Shown: piece after piece, positions 51,259 to 63,599 of the stretch
Layout: the number at the start of each line of letters is the position of its first letter
Position numbering within the stretch: the first letter of the stretch is position 1
NCBI GenBank assembly: GCA_963930775.1
Contig: OZ005689.1
Location: 1,674,001-1,738,000 of the forward strand
Reading direction: 5' to 3'
DNA: 64,000 bases
Origin: Cliona cf. orientalis
Lineage: Eukaryota > Porifera > Demospongiae > Clionaida > Clionaidae
The notes under the pieces: model-generated
What the model was told of the DNA's origin: nothing
Databases searched by the model: none
Seen by the model: the letters and a program-made list of their open reading frames with translations, nothing else
Translations under genes and position numbers: made by a program

Positions 51259-53266
51259 ATGACCCTCAGGACTATCTTGGGTACCAGCAACAGAACCAAC
51301 AATGGTACACTGTAGTTTCTGGGTGACTGAACAGGTCTGCTTACATGTATCTTCCCATGTACATGTAGGTGTCTACTACTTGATCAAGAGGTTGGATGAA
51401 GATAGAGAATCCATTGTTCCCTGGACCAAGATAGTGACACCAGCACTAGCAGACAGAGCAGTTGGTACTATGTGCTCTGTGAAGGGATTTGAAAAGCACC
51501 TTTCCCAAATTGTGGCAATGGGTTAGTGGTCTATTTTATGCTTGAATATCCTACACCTGTACATGTACATGTATGTTAATTTACATGTGTGCATATTAAA
51601 TTGTAAGGTACAAAGGCTGAGATAGAGAAACAATTGGATGACAGCTGTCCTGGTGCTCCCCCAAGAAAGAAAGCCACAACAACCAAGGAGAATAAGGCAC
51701 CTAAGACACCCATCTGTCAGGAGAAGAAAACAACAAAGAACAAGGATAAATCTATAGGTAAAGAATTTCCATAAGAAGAGTCATGTACATGTTTAGAGCT
51801 GATGCATGATATGACATGTACTTGACTGTAATTAATTTTTCCCACTCAGCTGCAAAGAAATCAGGAAACATCATTACTATTACTGGAGGACAGTGTGTTG
51901 CCCCTCAACCAACTGCACCCTCATCTGAGACATCTGCTTCCCTTCAAACAACTGCACCTACTTCTACATCTACTGGCCTTCCACGTTCATCTTCATCAAT
52001 TGTGCCACAGAACACAGACATAGGCAGTACCAACCCCATGAACATTCCTCCACCTGACAACAACCGGTATGAGAAAGAAGAGGTTCCACCTCTACCACCA
52101 CCAATGCCACCACTGGATCCAATCCCCTCACCCGTGGCCCCAGTGTCCCTCTCCCCCCACCCAGCAGCTGTCCATAGGGGGCCCTATACAGCAGCAGTGT
52201 CCCTCTCCCCCCACCAGTGCCACCCAGCACCCATTCTGCTCTCCTCCCACCACTGCCCCTCAGCAGTGGTGTTGCTCTCCCCCACCTAACAGCAGTGTTG
52301 CTCTCACCACACTCAGCAGTAATGTCCCTCTCCCCCCACCCAATATCAGTGCTGGTCTCCTCCCACCTTTGCCACCTAATAAACAATGGTACAAGGTTGA
52401 TGCCCAGTCAGATCCTCGTGTGACAGTGATGGTGGCAAATCTCCTTCTCTTCTTAAGTCCAACTCCTATGAGAATGTTTTTTTTTTCAGATTCTGGTAAG
52501 AGGCATGTACATGTACATGTAATAACTTACTATTATTGCCCCTTAATTGTGTATTACTATTGTATATTGTATTACAGATCCCTTGTATCTGGAGGTGACA
52601 TTGCAGGAGTATGGTACACGGCTGGATAAGTTGGAAAGTACCATGGAAGCTGTCTTGGAGAGATTGACAAAGATTGAAGCAAGTCTTCTCAATGTCTCTC
52701 AAGCTCCACCACCACTGAGCTTAGCCAACCTACCACCAGTACCACCCAAGAGGCATACGCTTTCTTTAAGCCCTCTATCACCCAGATACGTGGATACTAC
52801 ATGTATCACATCTCCACCTCCACCCCCACCACGAAGAAAAACAGCTGTATACCTACTCCCAAAGGACTACCAAGCCAAGCACTAGCTTCCACACCATCAG
52901 GTAGCAAGCAAAGCTTTTCTAAGGCACTACCATCTTCAGCAATAAACAAGGACATATTGACTCCAGCAAACTTGGTGATTCAACAAAATCAAGGGCTTGC
53001 TGGTGAGGAAGGTAAAATGGGCACATTGGCTCAATTGCTTGCAAAGGAGAGAAGACGTGATGGTGCAATGCACTACCTATGGATATGGAGGAAAGCCTGG
53101 CCTGCCTAAGAAAGAGCTAGATGAGCTAAAGGAGACCGTGAGATCGTTATATCCTAAATATTGGAATGCACCTCATGATTTTGAGCTGGCATGGAACAAA
53201 TGTACAGAATCGATGAGTCAAGCCTGCAATCGACTAAGGGCAAAGCAGAAGCAACTTTTAAATTAA
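51259..53266 (+). pseudogene. BEN-domain-like, proline-rich protein gene, frame-shifted
   Basis: Exons 51259-51304 (ATG), 51369-51521, 51608-51757 and 51850 onward, all phase 1; another begins at 52578. Early part: YYLIKRLDEDRESIVPW, then a Lys-rich linker (PPRKKATTTKENKAPK) and a Ser/Thr/Pro-rich region. The 52578 exon has a short coiled coil (TRLDKLESTMEAVLERLTKI). The end (EGKMGTLAQLLAKE, EDVMVQCTTYGYGGKPGLP, LKETVRSLYPKYW) resembles a BEN DNA/protein-binding domain. The frame changes in the Pro-rich part (about 52200-52460), near 52840 and inside the BEN part near 53050, so it is probably a decayed gene unless these are sequence errors. Confidence 0.5.
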
Positions 53267-53332
53267 CTGTCCAGGACAAAAGCAAGCAAACATATATACA
53301 TTGACTTTAAACATTATAATATTATTGTACTA

Positions 53333-53736
53333 CAGTCCAACCTCGATTATCCGAACCTCGATTATCCGAACCCTCGATTATCCGAACTCGAGATCCGAAG
53401 AAAATGCAGGGTCAAAGTACACATTGTGACCACGTGACCCAATTGCGCATGCGCAGTAAACCGACGTCGCGCGAGAACCAGCTGCTGCGCTGCTATTAAA
53501 TCTAGTTCTAACACTCAAAGAAATAAAAGAAACGCAAGGTAAGTGTTCTATCAATCGAGGATGAGATTAAAATCGTCGAAATGCTCGATAAGTCTGTCAT
53601 ATGTACGTTTTTACATGCATGATCGACTTTGTGGGTGTGGCTTGGGCGTGGTCATCGTTATCCGAACTCCTTGCTTATCCGAACGGTTCGAGATTTCCCC
53701 TTGGCCAAAGGGGTTTGGATAATCGAGGTTGGACTG
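53333..53736. mobile_element. pogo/Tigger-type MITE
   Basis: CAGTCCAACCTCGATTATCC at the left, GGATAATCGAGGTTGGACTG at the right, TA at both sides (53331-53332 and 53737-53738). CTCGATTATCCGAA repeats three times at the left. The interior still reads IEDEIKIVEMLDKS (about 53556-53594), like the helix-turn-helix start of a pogo-type transposase, so it is an internal deletion derivative. Confidence 0.85.
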
Positions 53737-53952
53737 TAGTACTTGTGCATCTCTACACTGTACATATACACGTTACTACGGTAACCTTTTAATTAACCCA
53801 CATTGTAAAGATCATGAATGGTTTGATAGCTGAATGAACAATCTAACTCAAACATACATAATAGTTAAGGTACAATGTACATGTGGGCTACAAAAATCAA
53901 ATTTAGTAGCCAGTGGGCTCACCATTTAACTCTATCACGCTAGGAATTACTT

Positions 53953-55010
53953 TTAAAGATGATTTATGTACCTATTACATTTCTCAACTGTGACAGTTTC
54001 CCAAAACTTGCTTATCCCATCGACAAGCTCATCTTTGGTTCTGGGTTTGACTTCCTTACGTATAAATTCCTTCAATTCATGCCATAAATTCTCTATTGGA
54101 TTCATGTCTGGGAATCTTCCACCAATTTACACTATTGTGATCCAGGAAATCTCTTCCATGCAGTGATGTATGCTTTGGATGGTTGTCTTGCATGAAACGG
54201 TGGCTGAATGGGTACACTTGCTGGATGAATGGGAGTAGAGTCCTCTCTAAGATGCTGGTGTACAAAAATCTCTCTATGATGCCCTCGAAGATACAAATCT
54301 GAGTTCCACCTCATCTACTGATGCCAGCCCACACCTGAACTTTCACAGGATGTTTGGCCCTATACGTGAAACCAACAGATACATGTATGTATCATGTGTA
54401 GTAAAGCCAATAGTAGATTGTAGTTACATGTACCTGTATCTTTCATATGTACACATACACACATGTATTGACTTATCGAAGCTTTGGTTTGGGCCGTTGT
54501 CCAAGCTTGCGACAACAGAATCTTCTGTGATTCTGTAGCTGTACCGTGCATTCATCAGTCCAAATTACATCTTCAAAATCATCATTGGCATGTTGGATGG
54601 CCCACTCCCGGCGCTTCACCTTGTTGGCATCACAGATCAAGTGACAGTACGCACTTCCCCTGAAAAGTCCAACCGAGAGAAGTGCGGCATCTGAGGACAG
54701 TTCGCAGGGAGACATCATAGCGACTGTCATTAATCATTCTGTGCAACTGGTAAGCCGTAGTCTCATCATCACTTTGCATCTGCCGCTCCACTAGCTCCTT
54801 TATTTCAGCAGTTATCTTGGAGATCCACCCTGACCCTGGTCTTCATCTGATGCTTCCTGTTGTGTGGTATACCTTCAGAAACTTAGCAATCCCATATCTT
54901 GACACGCTTATCCCATCACTTTCACACAGTAGCTTTGCAATAGTGTAAGGCTTGTATCCCTGAGAGTGGTATCGAAGGATCCATAGCTTCGTGTAAGAGC
55001 TGTATACCAT
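53953..55010 (-). pseudogene. Tc1/mariner transposase, decayed
   Basis: From ATG 55010: helix-turn-helix (YHSQGYKPYTIAKLLCE), then REWAIQHANDDFEDVIWTDE with the first catalytic Asp, FMQDNHPKHTS with the second Asp, and PDMNPIENLWHELKEFI with the third acidic region; end TAA 53953. The blocks lie in different frames, with stops between, so it is non-functional. It lies within the TIR pair 50874-55676. Confidence 0.85.
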
Positions 55011-55630
55011 CTAAAAATGTAGAAACAAATGTATAAAATTCTACTGTGTTTGTAGTCCAAGATGAATGCACGCTAACAAGAAAGAGGCAGCAACAAAACC
55101 ATCAGTTTCATGCATATTATTACAATGTACATGTACCTTGATCATAAAATGCCAGTACTGTATTATAGGACCTGTGAGTGTGCATCTCAATAAAATAGAC
55201 TATAAAATTTAATGATACAGAGGGTAGCTAGGAAAGTTGTGACTGTATATGGATGTACTTGCCAATTTGAAAGAGTACCACTTCAAATCTGATAGCTTGC
55301 GTCCTGGTTCAAAGAGTTTAGCACTTCAATTTCAACACCTTGTTGGCTACAGTTGGGGAGTTCAGATTGTAGACAAGTGATGATCCTTCACAACACTGAG
55401 AGCCACCTAACAGTCCAATAATCGATCTTCCAGTGTTTAGGGAATCCCCAAGTCACAGTACAGCACAGTTGTTCAACTTGAGTGTGAGTGCAACTACAAA
55501 ACTGCTTACCCACTGCACGCGCACAGAAATGGAAAAGGCCATGAAACAGTATGGGCCCGCGTGCGGGCGCTTGGCAAATGGAAACGGTCTGCAATGCGGA
55601 AATTAACACATGTGTGCAAGCGCCCATAAA
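55011..55630. other. Non-coding, inside the TIR pair
   Basis: Would be the 5' flank of the Tc1/mariner relic. GC-rich near 55500-55600 (GCACGCGCACAG, GGGCCCGCGTGCGGGCGC), with some likeness to the GC-rich stretch near 51000-51060 by the left TIR. Confidence 0.35.
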
Positions 55631-56005
55631 ATAGTGTTGAACGGAACGGAAACGTCAACTTTTTTGACCGCTACTGTACATCTACGTCTCATGATCAAGT
55701 CCATTCCTTAGTACTGCAAAACTATGGACTTTAACATTACCTTGAAGTCCTACATACAGGCTATTGAGTTACCCACTGACAAAATTCCATATTTGATTGT
55801 AAAATGCATATGAAGGTATGCCATCTGAGCTGCTTATTATTGATTGTGCACATTTTATTGTAGAAAATAGTATATTATACTTCACAAAAATTATAGCGTG
55901 AACTACCAACTATCAGCCACACTTCAACTGCCCCTTGTTTCCATAATTTATGCTATTTAAAACACAATTCAAGTACCAACTTACAGAGCAAAGCCTCCTA
56001 TACCA

Positions 56006-57300
56006 TATACAACAATGTAGCTCCAAATTTTCGTGGTTCAAAATTTTCGTGAAATTGCTGAAAATCCCATAATTGAAAATTTTCGTAATAAAAAATTTTG
56101 TGATCGCCAGATTTTTTCGTGATTACCACTGCACTACAGCATCCGCGCGGACAATTCACGCTGTTGCTCCACCCACAATTGCACGTGGTTCGGTGTTAGG
56201 CTAGCATGCATGCTAGTGTGAAGAGAAAAGAAACTAGACAAGACTTAATATAGGGGCCTCTCTTTCTGCCTTTAGTGCCTTCTGCTGTCGTCTGTACTGT
56301 GTTTGGCCATCTCTTCAACGTGGTTGTTGTCTGATTCAATACAAGACGAAGGATGTTTGTTTGTACAAAGATCCTTGCGGATTTGGTAGGTAACTTTTGC
56401 TCATTTCTGAAAGTAAGCGTACAGACTCAGGTACGTTAAGGCCTGGGTACGTAGAGGTCAGAGCGTAATCACGTGCGCGCCATATATCCCTACGCGTTTA
56501 GTCACATAATCGCGATCATCGCCATATAGTTGCTGTACAAAGTTAGGAGGCAGTTGAGGCGGCGGTGAAATTATCTAGCTGAGGGCATCTATCCATCACA
56601 CGAGGGAAGTATTCTATATTTCGAGTTATAATTCCATTTGGCACGACGAAAGATGATTCGAGGTGGAAGATATTCAGGTATTATTATAAGTATGGACGCA
56701 TGACCACCAGGTTTCTTACACTTTGTGCTACTGTAGCTTTGTCTGCCAACCGATCTGCCTGCCAAATTTATTTCAAGTAGTTTGGCATAAGGGCTATCTA
56801 CTGAGCCTATAGAGACCGCCATCCTGGTTGATCTAGACCGCCGCCTCTTGCGATTTAGATATCCCGAAGGCCATCTTTTATGACGTCATAGGATCGAGAC
56901 TAATTAAGGGGTGTGGCCGAAAAGTAGTTCTGCGGTTTAAGGAAGAGTTGTTCTATCTCATGGTGAAAGTAAGGTGTCCATATCATGTTCCATTACAGAT
57001 ATTCAGGCTGTCAAAGCTATCCAAAAAAACACTCTGAAATGGGTGTCCCAGTCCTTAACTGGCCTGAGGAGTCTATACATCATTAGCAGCGATTCAATGC
57101 TTCGTTTCACAGTTCACACTTTCATTAGCCAACTTGCATACACGTACACACGATCGTGCTTGCGATGCACATGTGCACACAGAAGGTAGCTACGCCCACA
57201 ATAATACTAAATTTTCGTGAGGAAAATATTTGTGATCAGAACTCAAATCACGAAATTCACGAAAATATTGTGCCACGAAAATTTTGAGCTATACAGTATA
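56006..57300. mobile_element. 1.3-kb TIR element with AAATTTTCGTG arms
   Basis: Left TATACAACAATGTAGCTCCAAATTTTCGTG, right end reversed TATACTGTATAGCTCAAAATTTTCGTG; (AAA)TTTTCGTGA is repeated several times in both arms. The interior (56150-57180) has no recognisable transposase. 55680-56005 is unremarkable. Confidence 0.65.
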
Positions 57301-57690
57301 AGTCGATTGGTCTTTGGTTCGAATTATAAGTCCAAGAGTGAAGTTGGCAATAATAAACTAGTTACCATACCATAATATTACGCCATGCATATACTTCCGA
57401 CCCAACTTACAACTGTGAAGTCCTATAACTTGACCAATAAATATAATGTATATAGCTGGAAATCAGATTCAGCCCCACAAATGTGGAAGTGTAGTAGGAG
57501 TATAATATAATTATACTCTGCTATAGTATAACTATGACAATTTGCTATTTTCAGGTAGCTAGCTACTATCAAAAGTGGGCAGAAGTCATGTGGATGCTAT
57601 ACTTACCAGAGGTGTGTATAAGTTGGTTCTGTGTTGTATAATTATATATAGCTATGAGTGCTGGCATGGCATTGTTATCCAAGCAGTCAT
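57301..57690. other. Intergenic, nothing recognised
   Basis: AT-rich, with a GTGGGCAGAAGTCATGTGGA block near 57573 that also occurs, inverted, in the 40100-40450 array (CATGACTTTTGCCCAC). Confidence 0.4.
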
Positions 57691-58040
57691 CAGTGGCGTT
57701 CCCAGGATTTGAGGGAGGGGGGTGCTAAGACTTTCGGGTACGAAGCGCGAGCGCAAAACTTTCAGCCACGCCCCAAAAATGTTGACCACACCCCTAAATA
57801 AACAGGTTCTTGAAGGTATATAGCTGGCTGACAAAGAAGCCCAAATAGCAACGAGAAACTGCTGTTTTGGCAGCGAATTTTAGAGACCAGTAAGTTTATT
57901 GTTGGTATAGCTTCCATGGAGTCATCGATTATCAGTAATAATATTCGTCACTGAGCTACTGCATGAACTGGCTGTTGTGCCAGAGCTGATGGGGGTGCTC
58001 CAGCACCCTGAGCACTCCCCTGCATGGGTATATGCCACTG
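57691..58040. mobile_element. MITE with CAGTGGCGTT ends and 5-bp target duplication
   Basis: CAGTGGCGTTCCCAGGATTT at the left, GTATATGCCACTG at the right. GTCAT directly flanks both ends (57686-57690 and 58041-58045). Confidence 0.75.
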
Positions 58041-58049
58041 GTCATATTT

Positions 58050-58554
58050 ATATAGGTCCCCTTTCTTTCCATTTTATAGGTATAAACATATATCATCAGA
58101 CCCTGACTGACATCATGTGCAAGCTTATATTATGCGTATTGGTGATTCTTTGAATTAAGCCACAGTAGATGTAGCTACCTTCTATCAAGCTGTTTGGTGG
58201 ACCAGTGCAGAGTGAGAACAATAAAATGCCTTTGACACTATTATGTTTGTGTGCCACTGTACAGTGTATACACACTTATAATAATTGTTTTTTGCTGTTT
58301 ATGTTTATTCATATTTCAGTTCTTGTATATACGTCATCATGTGCAAAAATAACTTCAGAATCTGTGATAATTTTACATTATGTCAATTTAACATACAAGG
58401 GTATGAGCATGCGTGCTGGTTTAACATACAAGGGGATATCATGTGTACTTTATCAATACACTTGAATTTGACACATGTGTACAGTGTGCTATTTGAGAAG
58501 ACAATCAAATGACACGCGAACGCGTATTAAAATAACATGTTAATTTTTACAGTG
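58050..58554. repeat. Truncated inverted copy of the 39638-41510 element
   Basis: Reversed, it runs from CACTGTAAAAATTAACATGT through GGTCTGATGATATATGTTTA to ACCTATAAAATGGAAAGAAA, matching about 39638-40165. The second TIR and the tandem arrays are absent. Confidence 0.75.
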
Positions 58555-58595
58555 ATATATGCATGCACTTTTAACAGGTATCGATAAAGAACGTA

Positions 58596-58768
58596 TACCA
58601 TATAGAAGGAAACTTTCAAGGGAGAAAACTTTCACGGATCGGTAAGAAGTGACATTTTGTGGAGAAATTAAACTTTTACAGAATGTTTAAACCTACCATG
58701 CATGGGTGGGTACAGCACACCCAAATTTCATGAATATTTTCTCCCTCCAAGTTTTCTGCTATACGGTA
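58596..58768. repeat. Short TIR MITE
   Basis: TACCATATAGAAGGAAACTT at the left, AAGTTTTCTGCTATACGGTA at the right, with GGGAGAAAA in both arms. Confidence 0.65.
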
Positions 58769-60012
58769 ATATTGTTAAGTAAACTAATTTTAAATTAACT
58801 ATCTCAAAACCTATATGTGTGTACCTAACATTTGATTTCTATTGCCTCTTGTACAAGCTCGGATGGGCATTTGACCAGATCGAGGACATTTGTAACACAC
58901 CAAAAAAGCGTATGAGATTTCGTGTGAGATTTCTGGATTTCCGTTGGGTTTTCAAGATATCACGTAAGATTTCAAGGTAAGCTCAGTCAGTAGCTAGTAA
59001 CCAAGTAGGCCTATGGCATTTTGATTGCTTTACCCATCTGTAAAACATCAGAGCATAAAATCAAACTGGGAATCTCTTCCCAGAGAGGTATATAGCTAGC
59101 TATATAATGCAGATAGCTAGTTTAGAGCTGGCGTACGGCTATAGGCTTGAGTGCGTGCACGTACGTGTAGCTCACGTGATGAACGTGAAGGCAGAAATAT
59201 ACAAGAAAATATGGACATTTGGGTTGATTTCTAGATTTCAGATTTATGAAATTTCAAGATTTCTTTAAAGATTTCTGAAGGGCTGTACGATATTTCAGGA
59301 TTGTTTCAAGCCCCTTGGACCAGACCTGTCACGCTGTCACTGGTCCCCCTGGACTGTCCACTGCGCCATATTTGGTCCCCCCAGGACAAACCTGCCATAC
59401 AGACCCTGGAGTCTAACCCTACCGTACAAACCCTTGAGACTAACCCTAATAACCATTTATACCTGAACCCAGCCCCTAATCCCTCTTATAAATGGAAAGG
59501 GGGACTATGCATAGTTGCTATGGATAGGAGGAGGGGGGGGGGGCCACTTATAGTATGATAGACCTTTAATTAGGGTCTAATCAAATGCTCATCTCTTCCT
59601 GAGAGGGTGGAGGTCGTCCAAGCCAGCCCAACTATCATGCCAAAAAACAAAACAAAAAAAAAACTTACTTTAATAGCTGTGGCAAACAATTAATATGAGT
59701 CCGTTAATACGGAAGCAGCAGGTAGATCTACTAACAATCTTTCGTGTGGTAGCTAGCTCTTTTCGTGCGGCAGGTTCCAGACACGGTATTAGCTACTGAA
59801 TATAAGCGACGGTCAGACAGTGAGTCTATCAGCACAGAAGTGGCTGCGGCAATTCAATCGGTCGAGGAACGAACGAGAACGACACTCACTCGACCTTTAA
59901 CCAATTAACCCTTGGTATTGGAATTCGAACTTCCTGTAGAGTACAAGACTGAGATCATGGTCTATCGATGATCTAATTCTAGTATGGCGATTCTCTCAGA
60001 CTACAGTATTTA
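58769..60012. other. Intergenic stretch
   Basis: No gene recognised. 59290-59540 is C-rich with CTAACCCT repeats like the 18220-18540 minisatellite. A G run is at about 59534. 58890-59290 repeats AGATTTC motifs. Confidence 0.45.
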
Positions 60013-60169
60013 ATACACGTGATCATCCACGATAAACAGTCAACAACCCTTAGCAAGCTTAGATGTAAGCCTGGATTGGCCCAGGAATTGTTATAGTGGA
60101 TGGCTGTTAGCTACATAATTATTATTCATGACATGATATTTTGTAGTAGCTACTAAATTAATAAATTAA

Positions 60170-60563
60170 CTAGAGCTCTGTAGAGCACATAGCTACCCCG
60201 CGCGCTCTGGAGCCACTATAGCGTAGTATTGCAACACTCTGAGGCCTAGCTGTTTCATGACTTGATGACCCTTTCCAACACTGAGCTTGAGCATGCGCAG
60301 TCGCATCAGGTATTAAAAGAGTGGGTGTGGTCGATAAACCACAGGCATGCTGAATAGAAAATGCATGATTTGTAGCACTATTAAGCCTTTTTGAGCAATT
60401 CGAAGCGTGTACAAACCAGTTTTCACCGATATCTACCGATTGGGTGTGCTTACAGCACGCACAGATGCCTAGAACGCGAGATCTGGCGATTTTCGTGCCG
60501 ACGACAACAACAACAGAACGGACAAACCGATTGCTTTACCCCTTGCGCATGCGCGCGGGGTAA
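60170..60563. mobile_element. MITE inserted in duplication copy 2 only
   Basis: CTAGAGCTCTGTAGAGCACA, then TACCCCGCGCGC near the left and GCGCGCGGGGTA at the right. The corresponding place in copy 1 (about 25470-25500) lacks it. Same family as 10290-10660 and the fragment near 30286-30325. Confidence 0.7.
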
Positions 60564-60898
60564 TAATTATTATGCTAAGGTGTTGATTGTCGGGTGGCTA
60601 GCTGTGGTGGATAATAGTAGAACACAGTCCCCCATAGTATAGCTACAGTGGTGCTGCATGGGTGGCCTGCAGCTGGCCTATTCCCACGATGCACGTATTG
60701 AGCCTTGAGTCATGACAACATGAAGCAGTGTTGTTTTATACTGAGTGTAATTGGTGTTTATACAAAGAAAAAGAACAAGTACAGTTGTGATAGCTACAAA
60801 ATTAATTCTAATATCAAGAGTATATATAGCAAACGTAGTTTGGTAGTATCTCAAGCATCAGCATAGTCATTGTAAGTATTATTTTTACAGTTCACCAT

Positions 60899-62038
60899 CT
60901 ACTTGGTCAAAAGGCCGAATGTGCCATAACCAAAAGTGGTGTTGGAACTATCCTGATGAGCTATGGACCTGCTCATTGACAAGTACGGTCTCAGGCTCTC
61001 TGGTGCAACTTTAGCATATCCTGTCCAGGCCCCAAGGGAATGGTCGTTGACGTAATCGTTCCAGTACGACACGACCCATCCGATTGTGATGCCAGCTGGA
61101 TCAAATTAAACTCTCCACGGAATGGAAAAGTTGAAGTGGGCCCTTCTCTGGTGATCTGATACACACTAGCGAATGTTGCATTCTTGGTGTTGACTTTGTC
61201 GATTACAATCTGTGCGGTTGTGTCGCACTTCTGTCCAGGTGCTAGGAGATCACCAACATGAATTTGACCTACATCAAAGATTAATACCGGTACATCTGAT
61301 TCAGTTGACCTGGTTGACCATCATGAAGTTAGAATTCAGAGGCCATGCAGCTATATGACATTTGAATTGATATGCACTGGCCTAATGGATTAGCTAGCTA
61401 TCATCTTCCACACTCCGGGTGATGCACTGTACCACAATAATTCATTCTACTGGGACCTGTTTACAGGATTGGATCAAAAACTGCTGAGTGTAGTTATAGC
61501 TGACCACAGTCATTCTTCACAATAATAACTGTTTTTAAGGTGGTTCAATCATGGTTCAATTAAGGTCATCACATGACCAGGTGGCAATTAAATTTTTTGA
61601 GGTGCGTAGCTGCAACTGCACAGACTCAGTACAGTAGGGAAATATAGCTACAATCAATGTAATATCCTCAAGTTGACTAATTACCCCCTCTCAGCGTCAG
61701 GCCCCTACGTATACAGCCTCTGTCAATATTAAACATAGATACACACACACACACAGCATGCAGTAAAACATGACTGGCTGGGTATTATGATGTTAGGGCA
61801 CCAACTACAATTTAGTTAGGAGATGCTCCCTGACACAGCACTTAAGAACATCAATAGAGCAATGCAATTTTAATATCCAGGTAAACAACATACCACGAGC
61901 CCCTCCGGCTAGAGCAAGCGTTGCAAAGAGAACGCACACCAGAGCACCTGCAGCACAAAACTTGAAGTGTGATGTCTGCTTGACTTGAATACGTCAGTGA
62001 GGCTTAATAGACATAAGATACTTACCTCGAATCGACAT
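60899..62038 (-). pseudogene. Avidin-family gene, broken paralogue
   Basis: Exon 1 62026-62038 and exon 2 61894-61947 match copy 1 with splice sites kept. Exon 3 (60899-61268) has a 9-nt deletion that turns GQKWYNLD into GQKCD, removing the strand-1 Trp, and a 5-nt insertion near 61107-61117 (AAACT) that shifts the frame before the second half of the barrel. The shifted frame meets a stop soon after. The downstream part still aligns with the intact gene, so loss is fairly recent. Confidence 0.8.
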
Positions 62039-62857
62039 AACCTGCTGTTGAACCACTAGAAGCGTTGACAATAGGTGGACAAAGGTTCCGCGTACGTTGA
62101 GCATGCGCATTTGGGTCAATGGCGCGGTCACGGGACTACGCTATTGCGCATGCGCGTTCGGGCATACCACCATGGACCCTTGACGTCAAAAATTAAATTT
62201 GTGTTTTTAAAGGCTTTCTAACTAATTCTGCTCACATATATATTTACTTGCACTTGTATCTTTTTAATATTATGTACGTATTTATTTTGGTCTATGCCCA
62301 AGTGGGCCTGCAAGACATGAATAATAATATTTCCGTTTCCATTTCCATTTTACCATGCCATGTACGCATACTGTATCGAACTTTGGTCATCTTCGCTGTC
62401 TGGGGACTCACAATTGGCTCAAGTCTAAATTCAGTACTGGATACCAGCTGGCGTTCAACTGTGCTCCAGGCCGCATCTCTGATGTGGAGCAGCTTGTCAG
62501 AAACAATTTGTGAAAGGCTGTGCGCATTGAAACATATTATTATGCAGGTACATTGTAGGCATCCCCAGGCCCATTCCAAGCTTTCAAAGATTTAATAATT
62601 GCATGTCCAGCTTTTCTGCATGCAATATGGGATGAGGCTGGGTATGGTATAATTTTTCAAAGGAGGTACTTTGCAAATGGTGCATCTCATAATTATTATA
62701 CCCCAACTAACTTTTTATTATCAATGATCTACTCGATAGCTAGAAATTTCAGTTGCTTGATACATGGCTAACAAAATTAGTGAAAATAAAAATTTTAATA
62801 CTCCTGATGGAATAGCTAATTTATATTTCATGATTGTGTACATGTATGTGACTCTAG

Positions 62858-62976
62858 ATTCGTGTAACTACAAACTTGAGAAGGATGATTTGTGTGTGAG
62901 TGAGCTGTTTGAGATGCTGGACTCCGTCAAAGTGGAGATTGGGTCCCAGGGATACTGGACTGGGGTATCAAGATGA
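62858..62976 (+). CDS. Candidate terminal exon, second copy
   Basis: Paralogue of 28077-28185: acceptor GTGACTCTAG, DSCNYKLEKDDLCVSELF, then GSQGYWTGVSR and TGA. Kept open with a Phe/Leu change. Function unknown. Confidence 0.35.
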
Positions 62977-63599
62977 CAACACTGGAGATTAGTATGGACA
63001 ATGTGTAGGGGTAAGTAAATTATGCTAATTTTTTGGCCTATAATGCTATTCTCAAATGCTCAAAAAATCCTAATAATGCTCCAGAAGTGCACCTATAATT
63101 CCCAATACATTGCCCATTATGCTCAAGTTGAACTGACTACAATGTTAACAAAAACCGATATGAGACACGAGGAGACTCAGTTACACTATCAGAGTGCAGC
63201 CATTTCAATTTTACATGTGTTCAGGTTCAAAAGTGGGTTAATCAACCCTTGTGGCTCCATTGCATATGGTAAGGGTCATTATGTATGTAAGTAGCCTACT
63301 TAAGTTATGCAATGTTATGTAATCGTCAAATGCTTTAAAGTGGCATAACTTGAAAATGAAAACAGATGACAAATTACTTTAAAGTATTTACAGAACCATT
63401 TTCCATATTCACCTGTGTCTGTACCAATTGAGTTTCACGATTCGATACTTCCTACTGGGAAAATTTAATTATTGGTTGTTTCAGAAAAGTAAATTGCTAG
63501 AGGAGTGTACCCTATCATTATTTTTTGAATATCAGGCACTTATTTGCACAATAATTATTTACAATACAAAGTAAATCATGACACAGTGTGCATGCATGG

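Larger units (their letters stand above)
50874..55676. mobile_element. Region bounded by matching TIRs (possible Tc1/mariner-type element with cargo)
   Basis: Left end (TA)CAGTAGCGGTAAAAAAAAGTTG; right end, reversed, (TA)CAGTAGCGGTCAAAAAAGTTG. Similarity continues about 45 bp (GTTTCCrTTCCrTTCA). TA at both edges. Inside are a BEN-like pseudogene (+), a pogo MITE and a Tc1/mariner transposase pseudogene (-). Either one large element with cargo, or two unrelated short copies of the same family that happen to face each other. Confidence 0.45.

Noticed and set aside
51970..52629. Several long frames in the proline/serine-rich part
   Set aside because: C-rich repeat leaves several frames open at once; only the frame continuing the 51850 exon was kept.
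59301..59558. 85-residue plus frame
   Set aside because: Lies in a C-rich repeat-like stretch with CTAACCC motifs; no codon or domain evidence.
59910..59950. GTTCGAATTCC on the minus strand, like a tRNA B box
   Set aside because: No A box at proper distance and no stems; not called a tRNA or SINE.
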